Shown here in pieces: positions 16,918 through 25,932 of a DNA stretch of 64,000 nucleotides. The stretch's first letter is position 1; the number at the start of each line of letters is the position of its first letter. Location of the stretch: positions 1-64,000 of the forward strand of contig NZ_JAOQJV010000010.1 in the NCBI RefSeq assembly GCF_025567415.1. Direction: 5' to 3'. The notes under the pieces are model-generated. The model saw only the letters and a program-made list of their open reading frames with translations, was not told the origin of the DNA and searched no databases. The DNA is from Claveliimonas ammoniilytica. Its GTDB lineage: Bacteria > Bacillota > Clostridia > Lachnospirales > Lachnospiraceae. The position numbers were made by a program, and so were the translations under genes.

Positions 16918-17301
16918 CTATTTTTTCTGTTGTCCCTGCGGTGTAGGGTTCTGTGGATTACCTGCGTTCTGATTGCCTTTATTCTTCAACACAATATCCT
17001 CTGCCTTTACATACCAGTCCACATCTGCACCTGTATAGGTTTTTCGTGATACCGTATCGGCTACTGGATTGACAAGTTCCACAACTGCATTGTACGGAAA
17101 TTCCCTTAACGGTACTTCTGGCGGTACGGACACGGGGATAATTCCACCATGCAGACTGCACTTCAAATCATAGATACGCTTTTTAAGCTGGGTACTCGGT
17201 GTCCCGTCCTCATTCTGCAAGAACACATCACGCACCGCTGTAAATTTTAATTCTCCAAATGTTTTCTCTTTGTCAATAACAAACCCGTTTGATAATCTCA
17301 T
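16918..17301 (-). CDS. DUF961 (YdcP/HelP-family) ICE protein, Orf22-like
   Basis: A 127-residue DUF961 protein. The family includes HelP of ICEBs1, a helicase processivity factor needed for rolling-circle replication of the element, and Orf22/Orf23 of Tn916. Conserved features seen: FGELKFTAVRD near residue 15, KKRIYDLKCSLHGGIIPVSV in the middle, and NAVVELVNPVAD toward the end. The C-terminal 15 residues are Gln/Asn/Pro-rich. It is separated from orf21 by the inserted two-component/ABC cargo, unlike the arrangement in Tn916 where these genes adjoin. Confidence 0.9.
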   Translation of the reverse strand: MRLSNGFVIDKEKTFGELKFTAVRDVFLQNEDGTPSTQLKKRIYDLKCSLHGGIIPVSVPPEVPLREFPYNAVVELVNPVADTVSRKTYTGADVDWYVKAEDIVLKNKGNQNAGNPQNPTPQGQQKK

Positions 17302-17316
17302 AAATGCTTCACTCCT

Positions 17317-17643
17317 TTACTTTTCTTCAACTGCTACAATATCATCAGCAAGCAACACATAATCGGTATGTCCCATATCCCCGATTGCGTAACCTCTGCC
17401 GTATAACTTCGGATTGACAAGTTTTACTTTCTGTTCATACTTGAAATGCTTTTCGCCAGCCTGCACGGGAATTTCCACCACAACATTTTCCCCTCTCTGC
17501 ACATCTGAATAAAGGTTATAGCTTCTTCTTGCGAAAAATCTGCGGTTATCTTTATCTCTGTCAAAAACATGGTCGCTTTCGCCTGCAAATTCAAGAGTTC
17601 CAAAAGACTGTGCCATATCTGGCACGACATATTTCATTTCCAT
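17317..17643 (-). CDS. DUF961 (YdcP/HelP-family) ICE protein, Orf23-like
   Basis: A 108-residue paralogue of the following DUF961 protein, sharing FGTLEFAGES (as FGELKFTAV), RRSYNLYSDVQRGENVVVEI and KVKLVNPKLYG. It begins the transfer operon proper, as in Tn916, and ends 15 nt before the next gene. Its likely job is in element replication with the relaxase and the host helicase. The 238-bp gap upstream of it (17644-17881) contains a 92-codon open frame that I do not consider convincing. Confidence 0.9.
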   Translation of the reverse strand: MEMKYVVPDMAQSFGTLEFAGESDHVFDRDKDNRRFFARRSYNLYSDVQRGENVVVEIPVQAGEKHFKYEQKVKLVNPKLYGRGYAIGDMGHTDYVLLADDIVAVEEK

Positions 17644-17881
17644 ATTGTTTTACCTCGTTTCTTTCTATTTTTGATAAGTTTTTTGATTGTGATTTCTTAT
17701 TCTGGCGGTTCGGGAAGTACCAGCAATCCCACCGATAGTAAAGGGTAAAATCAATGCTTACGCACCCTTGACTATCCGTGTTCTTGCAGGTTGTTGGCAG
17801 ACAAGCCAGAATAAGCGGAAGTCTGCCGTTTGACAGCTTCGGCGGAGAGCGTGATTTTCCTTTTCTCATACCATTACCGCC

Positions 17882-20800
17882 TTATGATTTCTTCATTTTA
17901 CGGCGTTTGTAGAAGAAGATACCTGCCAGTCCAGCACCAGAAGTTAAAAGAAGTACAAGCAGTTCGTAAAGGTTGGTGTTATCGCCCGTTTTGGGACTGT
18001 CGCTAGGTCTGCTAGGCTTTTCTGGTGTCTGTGGTGTTTCGGGTTTCTCTGGTTCTTTTGGGACTTCTGGTTTTTCCTTAAAGGTAATCGTCTGTCCCTT
18101 ATCCTCAATATCCTTATGCTCGGTAACTTTCTTCGGCTCGTCTGGATTGCTTAAATCGTACAATTCTTCAAAAGTTACAAGCTGTTTTCCGTTAAAAGAA
18201 GTAGCGTCAAAAGTAAAGGCAACTTCTACTTTCATGTTTTCGCTGTCAGCGGTAAAAGTGTAATCACTTTCCACACGCTTTCCATTGATAAGAAGTTCTG
18301 CATTTTCTTTTTTCAACATCTGCCAGCCCTTTAACTGATATTTTGTGCCGACTTCTAAGCCCTCTAAAGTAACCGTATCAATGATTGTAACGTCTTTTCC
18401 AGCTTCAAGCTCTTTGTTGCCGTCCTTATCGGTAGCAGTCGTATGAATTTTGATGATACGCTCTGTGATAAGTACCGTCTGCCCGTCGTCCTCAATGTCT
18501 TTGTGTTCCGCAACTTTTACGGGTTCGTCTGGATTGCTGAAATTATACAATTCTTCAAAGGTAACAAGGTTCTTGCCACCTAAAGCAGACGCATTGAATG
18601 TATAGGAAATTTCCACTTTCATTTCCTCATCATCAGCGATAAAGGTATAGTCGTTTTCTACACGTTTCCCGTCAATGATAAGCTCGGTGTTTTCTTCCTT
18701 TAACATCTGCCAGCCTTTGAGCTGATATTTTGTGCCTTTTGTAAGTCCGTCCAATTTGACTGTATCAACGATTGTTACCTCTTTTCCTGCAAGGATAGTC
18801 TTTTCGCCGTCCTTGCTGGTCGCTGTGGTATGGATAGAGATTTCTTTTTCGTATTCATCAGTCAGCGTCCCTAAATCAACCACAAGGTTATTTCTTGATA
18901 CCACGATTTCAAAAGGTGGGATAAGTTCAAAGCCTTTGTTACTGTCACAACGCATTTCTTCAATGATATAGGTATCATAAGGTAATGCACCCTTGCTGTC
19001 GTCTGGTTCAGAAATCCCAAACCACACACCGTCCTCGCTGGTCTTGCCTGCGTTTGTATTGTGCTTATGAGAAGCCCAGTCAGCAGAAGTGGAGAATTGC
19101 CCGTTATCATCAGTTACCACGACATGATTTTCGCCCGTCGTCTTGCTTGTGATCCTAAAAGGAACATCAGCAAGACGCTTGTGTGTGCCTGCACCGATTT
19201 TCACGCCCTCAATATCCCCACGCTTAATCTGATTGTAGATAGAATGGGCTTTGTCGGTTAAGTCCACAATTTTTCCATTTTCTGTGATTGTAAAATCAAT
19301 CGGTTTTGCACCGTCAGTCAAATATCCGTTTGGAGCTTCACTTTCAACGATACGAAACTTTCCATAAGGTAAAAGGTCGGCAGAAGTAGAAGCGACACCC
19401 TCAATATCGGTACGAATTGTCTTTACCACTTCATTTTTTTTGTATAGCTTGCCCTCAACCAATACTGCATTATCTTTTAAGGAAATGATGTCAAAGGCAG
19501 TATCTTTCAAAGTGGCACTTCCTTGTGGCTTTGTATCGCCCGTTTCTAAATCTCGTTTCTGAATTTTGACACCGCCACGGATAACCTTGTCAGAAACGGA
19601 AAACTGGTTACTTCCAGATAATACGGCAAGGTCGCCGTCCTCGGTAATCTGTGTTACATATAAGCCCTTAATCTGTTCGGACTTATCGCCAGCCTGCATA
19701 TATGCACCGTCAAGTAAGTAGCCATTTGGAGCTTTCGTTTCTTCAACGGTTAGTGTTCCAAGTGGAAAAACGGCTTTACCGTCTTGCATATAGAAGCTGT
19801 CGCCAGACACCTTGTATGCGTCCGCTAATTTTGTGATGTAGTGGGTTGTCCCATCGCTGTCTGTTTCAGCGATTGTCTTTGTAACCCATGTACGAGTAGC
19901 TTCGGCAGGGAGATTGTCTTTAGTATAGAAGCCTGCATAATACTTCCATGTAAATTCCGCACCTGCTAGAGAAGCGTTTCCTTGCGGATTGTCTTTCTGT
20001 GTTTCCATGTCAATCTTGAAAAGCTCAATCAAAGTGTCCGTTACTTTTGGCGTATCAGATACGTTCAATGTCGCTGTCTTTCCAGCTTCAATCTTTAAGG
20101 AATATACAGTTTTATCTACTTTATATCCTGCTGGTGCGGATAATTCCTTGATATAGACTGTGCCTGCTTTTACCTCTACAACATCTGTATTTCCGTTTTC
20201 ATCAGTCGTAAGGGTGGCAAGCTGTTTCGTGCAGTCCTTATCAGAAAAGACACCGTAGATTGCACCAGCGACAGAGTAATTCCCGTTACCGTTTGTAATG
20301 CTGGTATTACTGGAAGTCTTTTGTAGTTTCGCATTTCCGACATTCAGTTTCGCCCAGAATTGTCCTAATTCCTGCCCCTCGCCAGAGTAGATATAACCGC
20401 CACATTCATAGCGTCCTTTATTCTCTTTGACAAAGGCTTTTGCACCAGAGAAAACTTCGTCCTGTGTTGCCTTTGGAATTTCATCATAAGAAGCTCGCAC
20501 GTTATCACATTGCCAGCCAAGATGTACGCTCAATCTCTGCCAGACAACACATTGTTCCAACAGATAGACTTGCTTGTAATTCAGTTCCTTGTGAGCTTCG
20601 CCATACTGTTTGACATACTCTAAGGATAACGCCACATCTGAAATCTGGTCGGCACTCATGCGTGAGCTTGCGTCAGCTCTGGTCTTGTAACCATTTTTGA
20701 AATCTGTATTGATGTCAATACAATAGGCAGTTTCGCCCTCAACTTTCATCATGCCCTCATTGAATGTAGAACCGATAGAACCGTCATTCATTACTTTTTC

Positions 20801-20935
20801 AATGATACCGACACGCTCTGCACTTTCCGTCCAGTATTGCTTACTTTCTGCATGAACGGGTGTACTCGGTAAAGCAGTAACGACAGTTGCAAGAGCTAAG
20901 AAGCCCGTACACAATCGCTTTAATATCTTTTTCAT
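17882..20935 (-). CDS. LPXTG-like anchored adhesin with thioester, SpaA/Cna-B and VaFE (T-Q ester) domains
   Basis: A 1017-residue surface protein. It has a signal peptide (1-29, ending VHA), then a thioester (TQXA-type) adhesion domain with Cys72 in AYCID and Gln128 in LEQCVVW. Several SpaA/Cna-B-type domains follow (about 225-700; typical ELSAPAGYKVD, ETKAPNGYLLDG and ESEAPNGYLTDG motifs), then two VaFE/T-Q-ester repeats (about 735-855 and 855-975, each with HTTAT at the start, TFEELY in the middle and DIEDxGQT at the end). The C-terminus is a Pro-rich stalk, an SPKTG sorting signal, a hydrophobic helix and a basic tail. It is a stalk-like covalent-binding adhesin, probably aiding mating contact or host binding. 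Start ATG 20935 follows AGGAG and gives a clean signal peptide. Confidence 0.93.
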   Translation of the reverse strand: MKKILKRLCTGFLALATVVTALPSTPVHAESKQYWTESAERVGIIEKVMNDGSIGSTFNEGMMKVEGETAYCIDINTDFKNGYKTRADASSRMSADQISDVALSLEYVKQYGEAHKELNYKQVYLLEQCVVWQRLSVHLGWQCDNVRASYDEIPKATQDEVFSGAKAFVKENKGRYECGGYIYSGEGQELGQFWAKLNVGNAKLQKTSSNTSITNGNGNYSVAGAIYGVFSDKDCTKQLATLTTDENGNTDVVEVKAGTVYIKELSAPAGYKVDKTVYSLKIEAGKTATLNVSDTPKVTDTLIELFKIDMETQKDNPQGNASLAGAEFTWKYYAGFYTKDNLPAEATRTWVTKTIAETDSDGTTHYITKLADAYKVSGDSFYMQDGKAVFPLGTLTVEETKAPNGYLLDGAYMQAGDKSEQIKGLYVTQITEDGDLAVLSGSNQFSVSDKVIRGGVKIQKRDLETGDTKPQGSATLKDTAFDIISLKDNAVLVEGKLYKKNEVVKTIRTDIEGVASTSADLLPYGKFRIVESEAPNGYLTDGAKPIDFTITENGKIVDLTDKAHSIYNQIKRGDIEGVKIGAGTHKRLADVPFRITSKTTGENHVVVTDDNGQFSTSADWASHKHNTNAGKTSEDGVWFGISEPDDSKGALPYDTYIIEEMRCDSNKGFELIPPFEIVVSRNNLVVDLGTLTDEYEKEISIHTTATSKDGEKTILAGKEVTIVDTVKLDGLTKGTKYQLKGWQMLKEENTELIIDGKRVENDYTFIADDEEMKVEISYTFNASALGGKNLVTFEELYNFSNPDEPVKVAEHKDIEDDGQTVLITERIIKIHTTATDKDGNKELEAGKDVTIIDTVTLEGLEVGTKYQLKGWQMLKKENAELLINGKRVESDYTFTADSENMKVEVAFTFDATSFNGKQLVTFEELYDLSNPDEPKKVTEHKDIEDKGQTITFKEKPEVPKEPEKPETPQTPEKPSRPSDSPKTGDNTNLYELLVLLLTSGAGLAGIFFYKRRKMKKS

Positions 20936-20970
20936 AAGTCTAATGCTCCTTTCGTTTTGAGTAATAAAAT

Positions 20971-21025
20971 AGCCGTCCAATAAGAACGGCTGGAAATAGA
21001 AAAGGAACGTCATGTTAGGCGTTCC
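20971..21025 (-). promoter_or_regulatory. Two tandem terminator-like hairpins in adhesin leader
   Basis: Read on the coding strand: GGAACG/CGTTCC (21004-21025) followed by TTTTCT, then AGCCGT/ACGGCT (20971-20991) followed by ATTTTATT, 36 nt before the adhesin ATG. Two short hairpins each with a T-rich tail look like attenuators or barriers to transcripts entering from outside the element. Stems are only 6 bp, so strength is uncertain. Confidence 0.5.
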
Positions 21026-21206
21026 ATAGTCTATGAAATATTAAATTTTTCTTGTTTCAATACTGATGTGCTGTACCATATCTTTGCATATCTAAGAAAA
21101 CTAGCGTATCAAGGCTCATTCGTTAGTAGTAAATAAGTAGTAAATTGATGTGTTTGTTTCCTTGAAAATGCTGATAGATACTGTGTTTTAGCGGATAATC
21201 AGATTT
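21026..21206. other. Probable right-end junction of the conjugative element
   Basis: No gene is visible here. To the left are element genes; to the right a chromosomal ClC gene that ends at 21207. The stretch includes a short direct repeat, TTAGTAGTAAA / AAGTAGTAAA around 21123-21145, typical in scale of recombinase binding or crossover sites. The exact att site cannot be placed without the other end. Confidence 0.4.
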
Positions 21207-22475
21207 TTATTGTGTTTTTCTATTAATATATCTTGCTTTGTACTTTGAATAAATGATGGTCTGATCCTTATACAGACTGTAATATCCGGACAGCGAATAG
21301 CTGATGGATATCGCGATCAGATAATACGCAACACCGGAGAATCCAAACAATTCAAAGGAGATCAACATGGCAGTGATTGGACAGTTGGTAACGCCGCAGA
21401 ACAGGGCAGCCATTCCGGCGGCAGCGGACAGCCCCGGTGATAATCCGAGCAGGCTTCCGGCAACACATCCGAATGTGGCGCCGATACTGAATGCCGGTAC
21501 GATTTCGCCACCTCGGTATCCGGCACGCATGGTCAGTGCGGTCAGAATCATTTTCCATAGGAAATCAAGCGGTCTTGCCTGACCTTCTTCGATGGCGCGG
21601 GTGATCAGATTGCCTCCGGCACCCATATAGTCGCGTGTATTCAACAGTGCAGTCAATGCGATGATGATGCATGCAGCGGCAAAGACACGCAGGTATGGAT
21701 TCTTCAGATATTTCTGATAGAACTTGCTGGTGTATTTCAACAGAATACAGAACAGGATGCTCAAAAAACTGCATCCGACTGCAACCAGACCAATCTTCAG
21801 ACCATTTGCAATCGTAAGCTCCGGTATCTTTACTACCAGAAATGTCTCCGGGTTTACTCCCATTCCATCAGCAAACCGTGACGCAATGATGGATGCGATC
21901 ATGCATGGAAACAATGCAGCATAATACATGACGCCGACACTTGCGACCTCCATAGCAAATACGGCAGCAGCCATCGGTGTGCCGAATACGGCAGCGAACG
22001 CAGCACTCATGCCGCACATGATCATCACGTGCTGGTCAAATTCATCCAGCTTTGCCATCTTACCAAGCCAGCTTCCAAGACTTCCGCCGAATTGGATTGA
22101 AGCACCCTCGCGTCCGGCAGAACCGCCGGTAAGGTGAGTCAGCAGTGTGGACAGGAAGATCAGTGGAGCTGAGATAAATGGAATCTTATCTTTGGACTTG
22201 ATCGTGGCGAGCACCTGATTGGTACCGCCGTCCTGGCTGCCTAATTTCTGATATAAGAAGACGATCAATAGTCCTGCAAATGGCAGCAGGAGAAAAACCC
22301 TGATATGCGCGTCACGATAAGCGGTTGCCGCGCCGATACATTTGGCAAAGATACCGCTGGCACCGCCAACGATCAGGCCGGTCAGAACAGCTAACACAAG
22401 CCACTTCAGGAAATTCACGATGTTATGGCGGATATGCTCATAATAATATTGAAATAAAACTTCTTTTCTGGACAT
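21207..22475 (-). CDS. ClC-family anion channel/antiporter
   Basis: A 422-residue polytopic ClC protein. The gating-glutamate motif is GGSAGREGAS (about residue 118), and the C-terminal anion-site regions include GGEIVPAFSIGATFGCVAG (about 318). The N-terminal canonical GSGIP is replaced by GGTNQ (about 87), which differs from classic chloride/proton antiporters; some fluoride-exporting ClC-F proteins also change this motif, so a fluoride role is possible but unproven. No CBS domain. AGGTTTC lies before the ATG. Probably monocistronic. It is the first chromosomal gene to the right of the element. Confidence 0.88.
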   Translation of the reverse strand: MSRKEVLFQYYYEHIRHNIVNFLKWLVLAVLTGLIVGGASGIFAKCIGAATAYRDAHIRVFLLLPFAGLLIVFLYQKLGSQDGGTNQVLATIKSKDKIPFISAPLIFLSTLLTHLTGGSAGREGASIQFGGSLGSWLGKMAKLDEFDQHVMIMCGMSAAFAAVFGTPMAAAVFAMEVASVGVMYYAALFPCMIASIIASRFADGMGVNPETFLVVKIPELTIANGLKIGLVAVGCSFLSILFCILLKYTSKFYQKYLKNPYLRVFAAACIIIALTALLNTRDYMGAGGNLITRAIEEGQARPLDFLWKMILTALTMRAGYRGGEIVPAFSIGATFGCVAGSLLGLSPGLSAAAGMAALFCGVTNCPITAMLISFELFGFSGVAYYLIAISISYSLSGYYSLYKDQTIIYSKYKARYINRKTQ

Positions 22476-22708
22476 GATAGAAACCTCTTTTTCCTTTGTA
22501 CTCTCAAAAACATTCCCATTTATTATACTATTCTTTCTTTAGAATTGACACTATGAAAATGCCCATTTTATTACAAAAAAACTACATTTTGAATAGTTAT
22601 GGTACGAATGGAGGACGCATGCGATAAATCTCGGAAAGGCTATTGAAAAATGCCAAATCGTTGTGCCATAATGTGTATACACACAAGAGACATGAATGGA
22701 GGTACATT

Positions 22709-24130
22709 ATGTTTGGTGCTTTTATTGGAGATATTGTTGGATCAAAATACGAATTTAATAATATTAAGACCAAGAAGTTTCCTTTATTTTCGCGGGGATG
22801 CGATTATACAGATGACACGATTATGACTGTAGCGGTTGCTAAAGCAATCATGCTCAGCTATCAAGAGCAGTTTGAGAAGAGCGAAAACGGAAAGGGTTTT
22901 CAGGAATTTCTTGTTGAGATAATGCAGGATTACGGTAGAAGATATCCGAATCCTACCGGCGCCTATGGTGGCAGCTTTGCCAAATGGCTCTTTCAATCAA
23001 ATCCGAAACCTTATGGAAGTTATGGAAATGGTTCCGCAATGCGTGTTTCTCCCTGCGGTTTGGTAGCAGTTACCATGGACGAAGCATTAGCCTTGGCTCG
23101 TGCAAGTGCCTGTGTCAGTCATAATCATCCGGAGGGTATCAAGGGAGCGGAAGCGGTCAGCGCAGCGGTCTTTCTGGCAAAGAGCGGCAAATCAAAAGAA
23201 GAAATCAGGCAGTACGTCAGCGAACACTATTACAATTTGGATTTTACTTTGGATTCCATAAGAGATAGCTATCAGTTTGATGGTTCCTGCCAAGGTTCTG
23301 TTCCGCAAGCGATCGTTGCATTCTTGGAATCTGAAAATTTTGAAGACGCTATCCGAAATGCCATTTCGATTGGCGGCGATTGTGACACGACCGGAGCGAT
23401 AACCGGTTCAATTGCATGGATCTATTATGCCGGATATGGCAACTGGGCTACAAATCGTTTTGATAGCTCTATGCAGAAAATCAAAACGCAGGCAATGACG
23501 TATCTCCCAAAAGAATTTATCGACATTGCGGATGAATTTCGGGATGTCTGCGTCGCAAGAGCCGGAACAAATTACCATGTCGGCTGGTGCACTCCGATAT
23601 TAAATCGCAGTGAAAGTAAAAGATACCGGACAGACTGGGGAAAGCCTTCTGTTCCTCAAAGAGAGGATTGGTCATCCCAAATAACTAAACAAATTAAGGA
23701 AGCGATGACAAGGTTTTGCAGCAAGTATACTAATCTTTCGTTTGTACAAGTGCCTCAATATACATTGGAATATATTATGGCGAAAGAAGAGCATCCGGAT
23801 AAAAAATATTCAGGTGCATATCACATCAGTCATGACAAATCTATGGAAAAATGGCGTCTGAGAATCCAGTTGGATAGCAAACAACTGTGGTTTTTAAGCG
23901 TATTCGTCCGTGATGATGGTAGATTTGAGAAATACTCGTTGGATAAAGAAACCGCAAATGATTCGCACTATGAATTTACCAATGAACAGGTAATCAGAAA
24001 AAATATATATGCTCCTGGCGATGAGAATAAATATTTCCATGAAATTTTGGCCCGTTATGTACAAGCGAACGGTGGCGAAGCTTTGCTAAGTCAGATAATG
24101 CCTTATGTAACGGCTCAATTTCATTTTTAA
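22709..24130 (+). CDS. ADP-ribosylglycohydrolase-family protein with extra C-terminal domain
   Basis: A 473-residue protein. Residues 1 to about 270 are a DraG-type ADP-ribosylglycohydrolase: FGAFIGDIVGSKYE at the N-terminus, YTDDTIMT (metal-binding acidic residues), VSHNHPEGIKGAEAV and GGDCDTTGAITGSIAWIYYA (the second metal motif). Such enzymes remove ADP-ribose from proteins or small molecules. Residues about 310-473 form a separate domain that I do not recognise (it begins near SSQITKQIKEAM and contains YSGAYHISHDKSMEKWRLR). ATG 22709 is preceded by GGAGGT; an upstream in-frame ATG lacks a ribosome site. Confidence 0.85.
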   Translation: MFGAFIGDIVGSKYEFNNIKTKKFPLFSRGCDYTDDTIMTVAVAKAIMLSYQEQFEKSENGKGFQEFLVEIMQDYGRRYPNPTGAYGGSFAKWLFQSNPKPYGSYGNGSAMRVSPCGLVAVTMDEALALARASACVSHNHPEGIKGAEAVSAAVFLAKSGKSKEEIRQYVSEHYYNLDFTLDSIRDSYQFDGSCQGSVPQAIVAFLESENFEDAIRNAISIGGDCDTTGAITGSIAWIYYAGYGNWATNRFDSSMQKIKTQAMTYLPKEFIDIADEFRDVCVARAGTNYHVGWCTPILNRSESKRYRTDWGKPSVPQREDWSSQITKQIKEAMTRFCSKYTNLSFVQVPQYTLEYIMAKEEHPDKKYSGAYHISHDKSMEKWRLRIQLDSKQLWFLSVFVRDDGRFEKYSLDKETANDSHYEFTNEQVIRKNIYAPGDENKYFHEILARYVQANGGEALLSQIMPYVTAQFHF

Positions 24131-24134
24131 TCAT

Positions 24135-24278
24135 CAAGGAGAGAAATGTGCCGGAGCTGCGGGAACTGACTCTCCGCATGAAAAGCATCGCCACCAGCGA
24201 AAACAGAAAGCGTACATCGAATATGACCTTGTGGGCTTCGTTCCCGTGGATGAACTGATGAACGCAGAAAAATATTGA
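24135..24278 (+). pseudogene. Remnant of a mobile-element gene 3' end
   Basis: An open stretch with no start codon ends with HRHQRKQKAYIEYDLVGFVP followed by VDELMNAEKY and a TGA at 24276-24278. The tail reads like a genuine protein C-terminus of the kind found on gut plasmid and ICE genes, but I cannot name the family. It lies between the ADP-ribosylglycohydrolase and the HTH gene, so it probably marks an old insertion and deletion at this spot. Confidence 0.4.
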
Positions 24279-24305
24279 CTATATCCTATATATAAGGGTA
24301 AAACG

Positions 24306-24884
24306 ATGAAAAATATCCTTAAAATAAGGGTGAATGATATCATGAGAAAATATGCAGTGCAAAAAAGCATAACAGGATTGGAAATGAAAAAGTGCCGCAA
24401 AAGGCTTGGGGTATCCCAAAAAGAATTTGCGGAACTTGTAAATGTGTCTAAGAAGACGGTGGAGCGATGGGAATATAGCGGACAGCCAGTGACAGGTCCG
24501 GTCGTGACACTGGTTTATATATTAATGAATGAGCCTGCGTGGGAAGAAAAACTAATCATACCGGAAAAAGAAATGCCAATCAGAATGTCATATATGTTCC
24601 GTGATGAATTGTGCACGATCATCGATGTGGATGAGGAAAAAAGAAGAGTAAATGTACGAAATTATACGAATCATTTTCTGAAAAAAGCATTTGGTAATAA
24701 TGAGCATCCGACCTATGAAGATTATGAAGAATTTCTGGAATCCAGATGCTTTCCAAGAACAAGAGATAAGATGAAACTCATTTTGCGGGAACTGGATCTG
24801 CCATTTTATGATCCGATGATGATTATAGAAAAGACAGAGGGTAGGATGGCAGAGGATGATTTCTGGATACGTATAGAGAGGTGA
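24306..24884 (+). CDS. HTH regulator with HipA-associated type C-terminal domain
   Basis: A 192-residue protein. The HTH (about 24-66) has MKKCRKRLGVSQKEFAELVN and VSKKTVERWEYSGQPVTGP. The C-terminal part (about 95-192; FRDELCTIIDVDEEKRRVNV, then ESRCFPRTRDKMKLIL, LPFYDPMMIIEKTEGRM and EDDFWIRIE) resembles regions found before HipA-like kinases in Firmicutes. No HipA-type gene follows here; a terminator comes 16 nt after the stop. It may be an orphan antitoxin or a stand-alone repressor. The start could also be ATG 24342; each has a weak AAGGGT-type site upstream. Confidence 0.65.
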   Translation: MKNILKIRVNDIMRKYAVQKSITGLEMKKCRKRLGVSQKEFAELVNVSKKTVERWEYSGQPVTGPVVTLVYILMNEPAWEEKLIIPEKEMPIRMSYMFRDELCTIIDVDEEKRRVNVRNYTNHFLKKAFGNNEHPTYEDYEEFLESRCFPRTRDKMKLILRELDLPFYDPMMIIEKTEGRMAEDDFWIRIER

Positions 24885-24899
24885 GTACTAGTATTAAGT

Positions 24900-24943
24900 A
24901 AAAATAGCTTCCGACTGAGGATTTCCCGGTCAGAAGCTATTTT
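24900..24943. terminator. Bidirectional terminator between HTH and TDT genes
   Basis: Inverted repeat AAAATAGCTTC / GAAGCTATTTT (11 bp) with further inner pairs (CTGA/TCAG), T-rich on both strands. It serves the HTH gene on the + strand and the transporter gene on the minus strand. Confidence 0.88.
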
Positions 24944-24961
24944 CTTTCATATAATCACAAT

Positions 24962-25882
24962 TTATTTATTCCCACCAAAGATGGCGCCCATAAAACGGAT
25001 GTATGTATATACTACCAATACGACTGCAATGATTGTTTCGATCAGTACGATATTTGCCAGGAAAGGCATCGGGTGTCCCATATTGGCAGCGCATGCCATT
25101 GTCTGTTTGGTTGCGATCGCGCTGATTACGAATGGAAAGGTGAATGCTGCATAGCTTGGGTAAAATGGCATCTTCAGATGTCCGATCGCTTTGATCAGAG
25201 CATAGATGTAGATTACAGTAGCGACAACAAACATTGCCATCAGGAAGTTATAATTCTTAGGCATAACGGACTGTACATAGCCTGCGATACAGAGACTTGT
25301 CGGTGCAGCGTAGATACAGATTAGCGGTTTTGCCGGGTCCGGAACTTCTTTGAACTTCACATAGCGGTATGTTACCAGTACCAGCAGGATGATCAGAGTC
25401 ACCAGACCGAACCAGAATGTGGCACTTCCGAGAGACTGTTTCTCATAAGCAGGTGCGGTAACGGCTGCCACAACGATACCTACATATACGATGTAGTAGC
25501 TTGCAAATACCTTTGGCATTGCTAATTTTGCGATAAATTTAATGGTAAAATAAATTATCAGCACGACATGAAGTGCGATAGCAAACAGCCAGATATAGTA
25601 AGCTGCCAGTCCGATAAATGGCTTCACATAGGTGCTTAAGATCATCAGTGCCATTGGGAATGTTCCGGATACACTTGCCATGATCGGATTGTTCATATCC
25701 TCTTTGACAGCTCCCGGGAACATGATCAGTTTCAACAGTACGAGTACCAACAGGAATGCAGCGAATACTCCGCATACATAGCGGATGCCTTCGGAATAAC
25801 TCTGAAGGAGGTTGCCCAGTGCGGCAGTTCCTAGCATAACTCCGCAGAGTGGAATTGGTACTTTTTTAATTACATTACTCAT
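24962..25882 (-). CDS. TDT-family (SLAC1/TehA-like) membrane transporter
   Basis: A 306-residue protein with about ten membrane helices spread over the full length and short loops, fitting the tellurite-resistance/dicarboxylate transporter (TDT) family. N-terminal VPIPLCGVMLGTAALGNLLQ matches the conserved family start (Pro-x-x-x-x-Gly...Leu-Gly-Asn). Relatives move small anions or dicarboxylates. The substrate cannot be inferred. It follows the C_GCAxxG_C_C gene by 50 nt and may share its transcript. Confidence 0.82.
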   Translation of the reverse strand: MSNVIKKVPIPLCGVMLGTAALGNLLQSYSEGIRYVCGVFAAFLLVLVLLKLIMFPGAVKEDMNNPIMASVSGTFPMALMILSTYVKPFIGLAAYYIWLFAIALHVVLIIYFTIKFIAKLAMPKVFASYYIVYVGIVVAAVTAPAYEKQSLGSATFWFGLVTLIILLVLVTYRYVKFKEVPDPAKPLICIYAAPTSLCIAGYVQSVMPKNYNFLMAMFVVATVIYIYALIKAIGHLKMPFYPSYAAFTFPFVISAIATKQTMACAANMGHPMPFLANIVLIETIIAVVLVVYTYIRFMGAIFGGNK

Positions 25883-25932
25883 AGTTTTACCTCATTTCTA
25901 GTAGATAGTTTGATGCCTTAAAATGTGTGTGC

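Noticed and set aside
16918..17643. The two DUF961 genes as a recent tandem duplication
   Set aside because: They share only family-level motifs and correspond to the two separate genes present in Tn916-type elements in general.
17591..17869. 92-codon open frame on the minus strand upstream of the Orf23-like gene, a possible Orf24
   Set aside because: It overlaps the start of the DUF961 gene in another frame, has no convincing ribosome site, and its composition looks non-coding; it may just be leader sequence.
21207..22475. Several long open frames on the opposite strand of the ClC gene
   Set aside because: Codon-shadow frames of a well-supported membrane-protein gene; no ribosome sites or family motifs.
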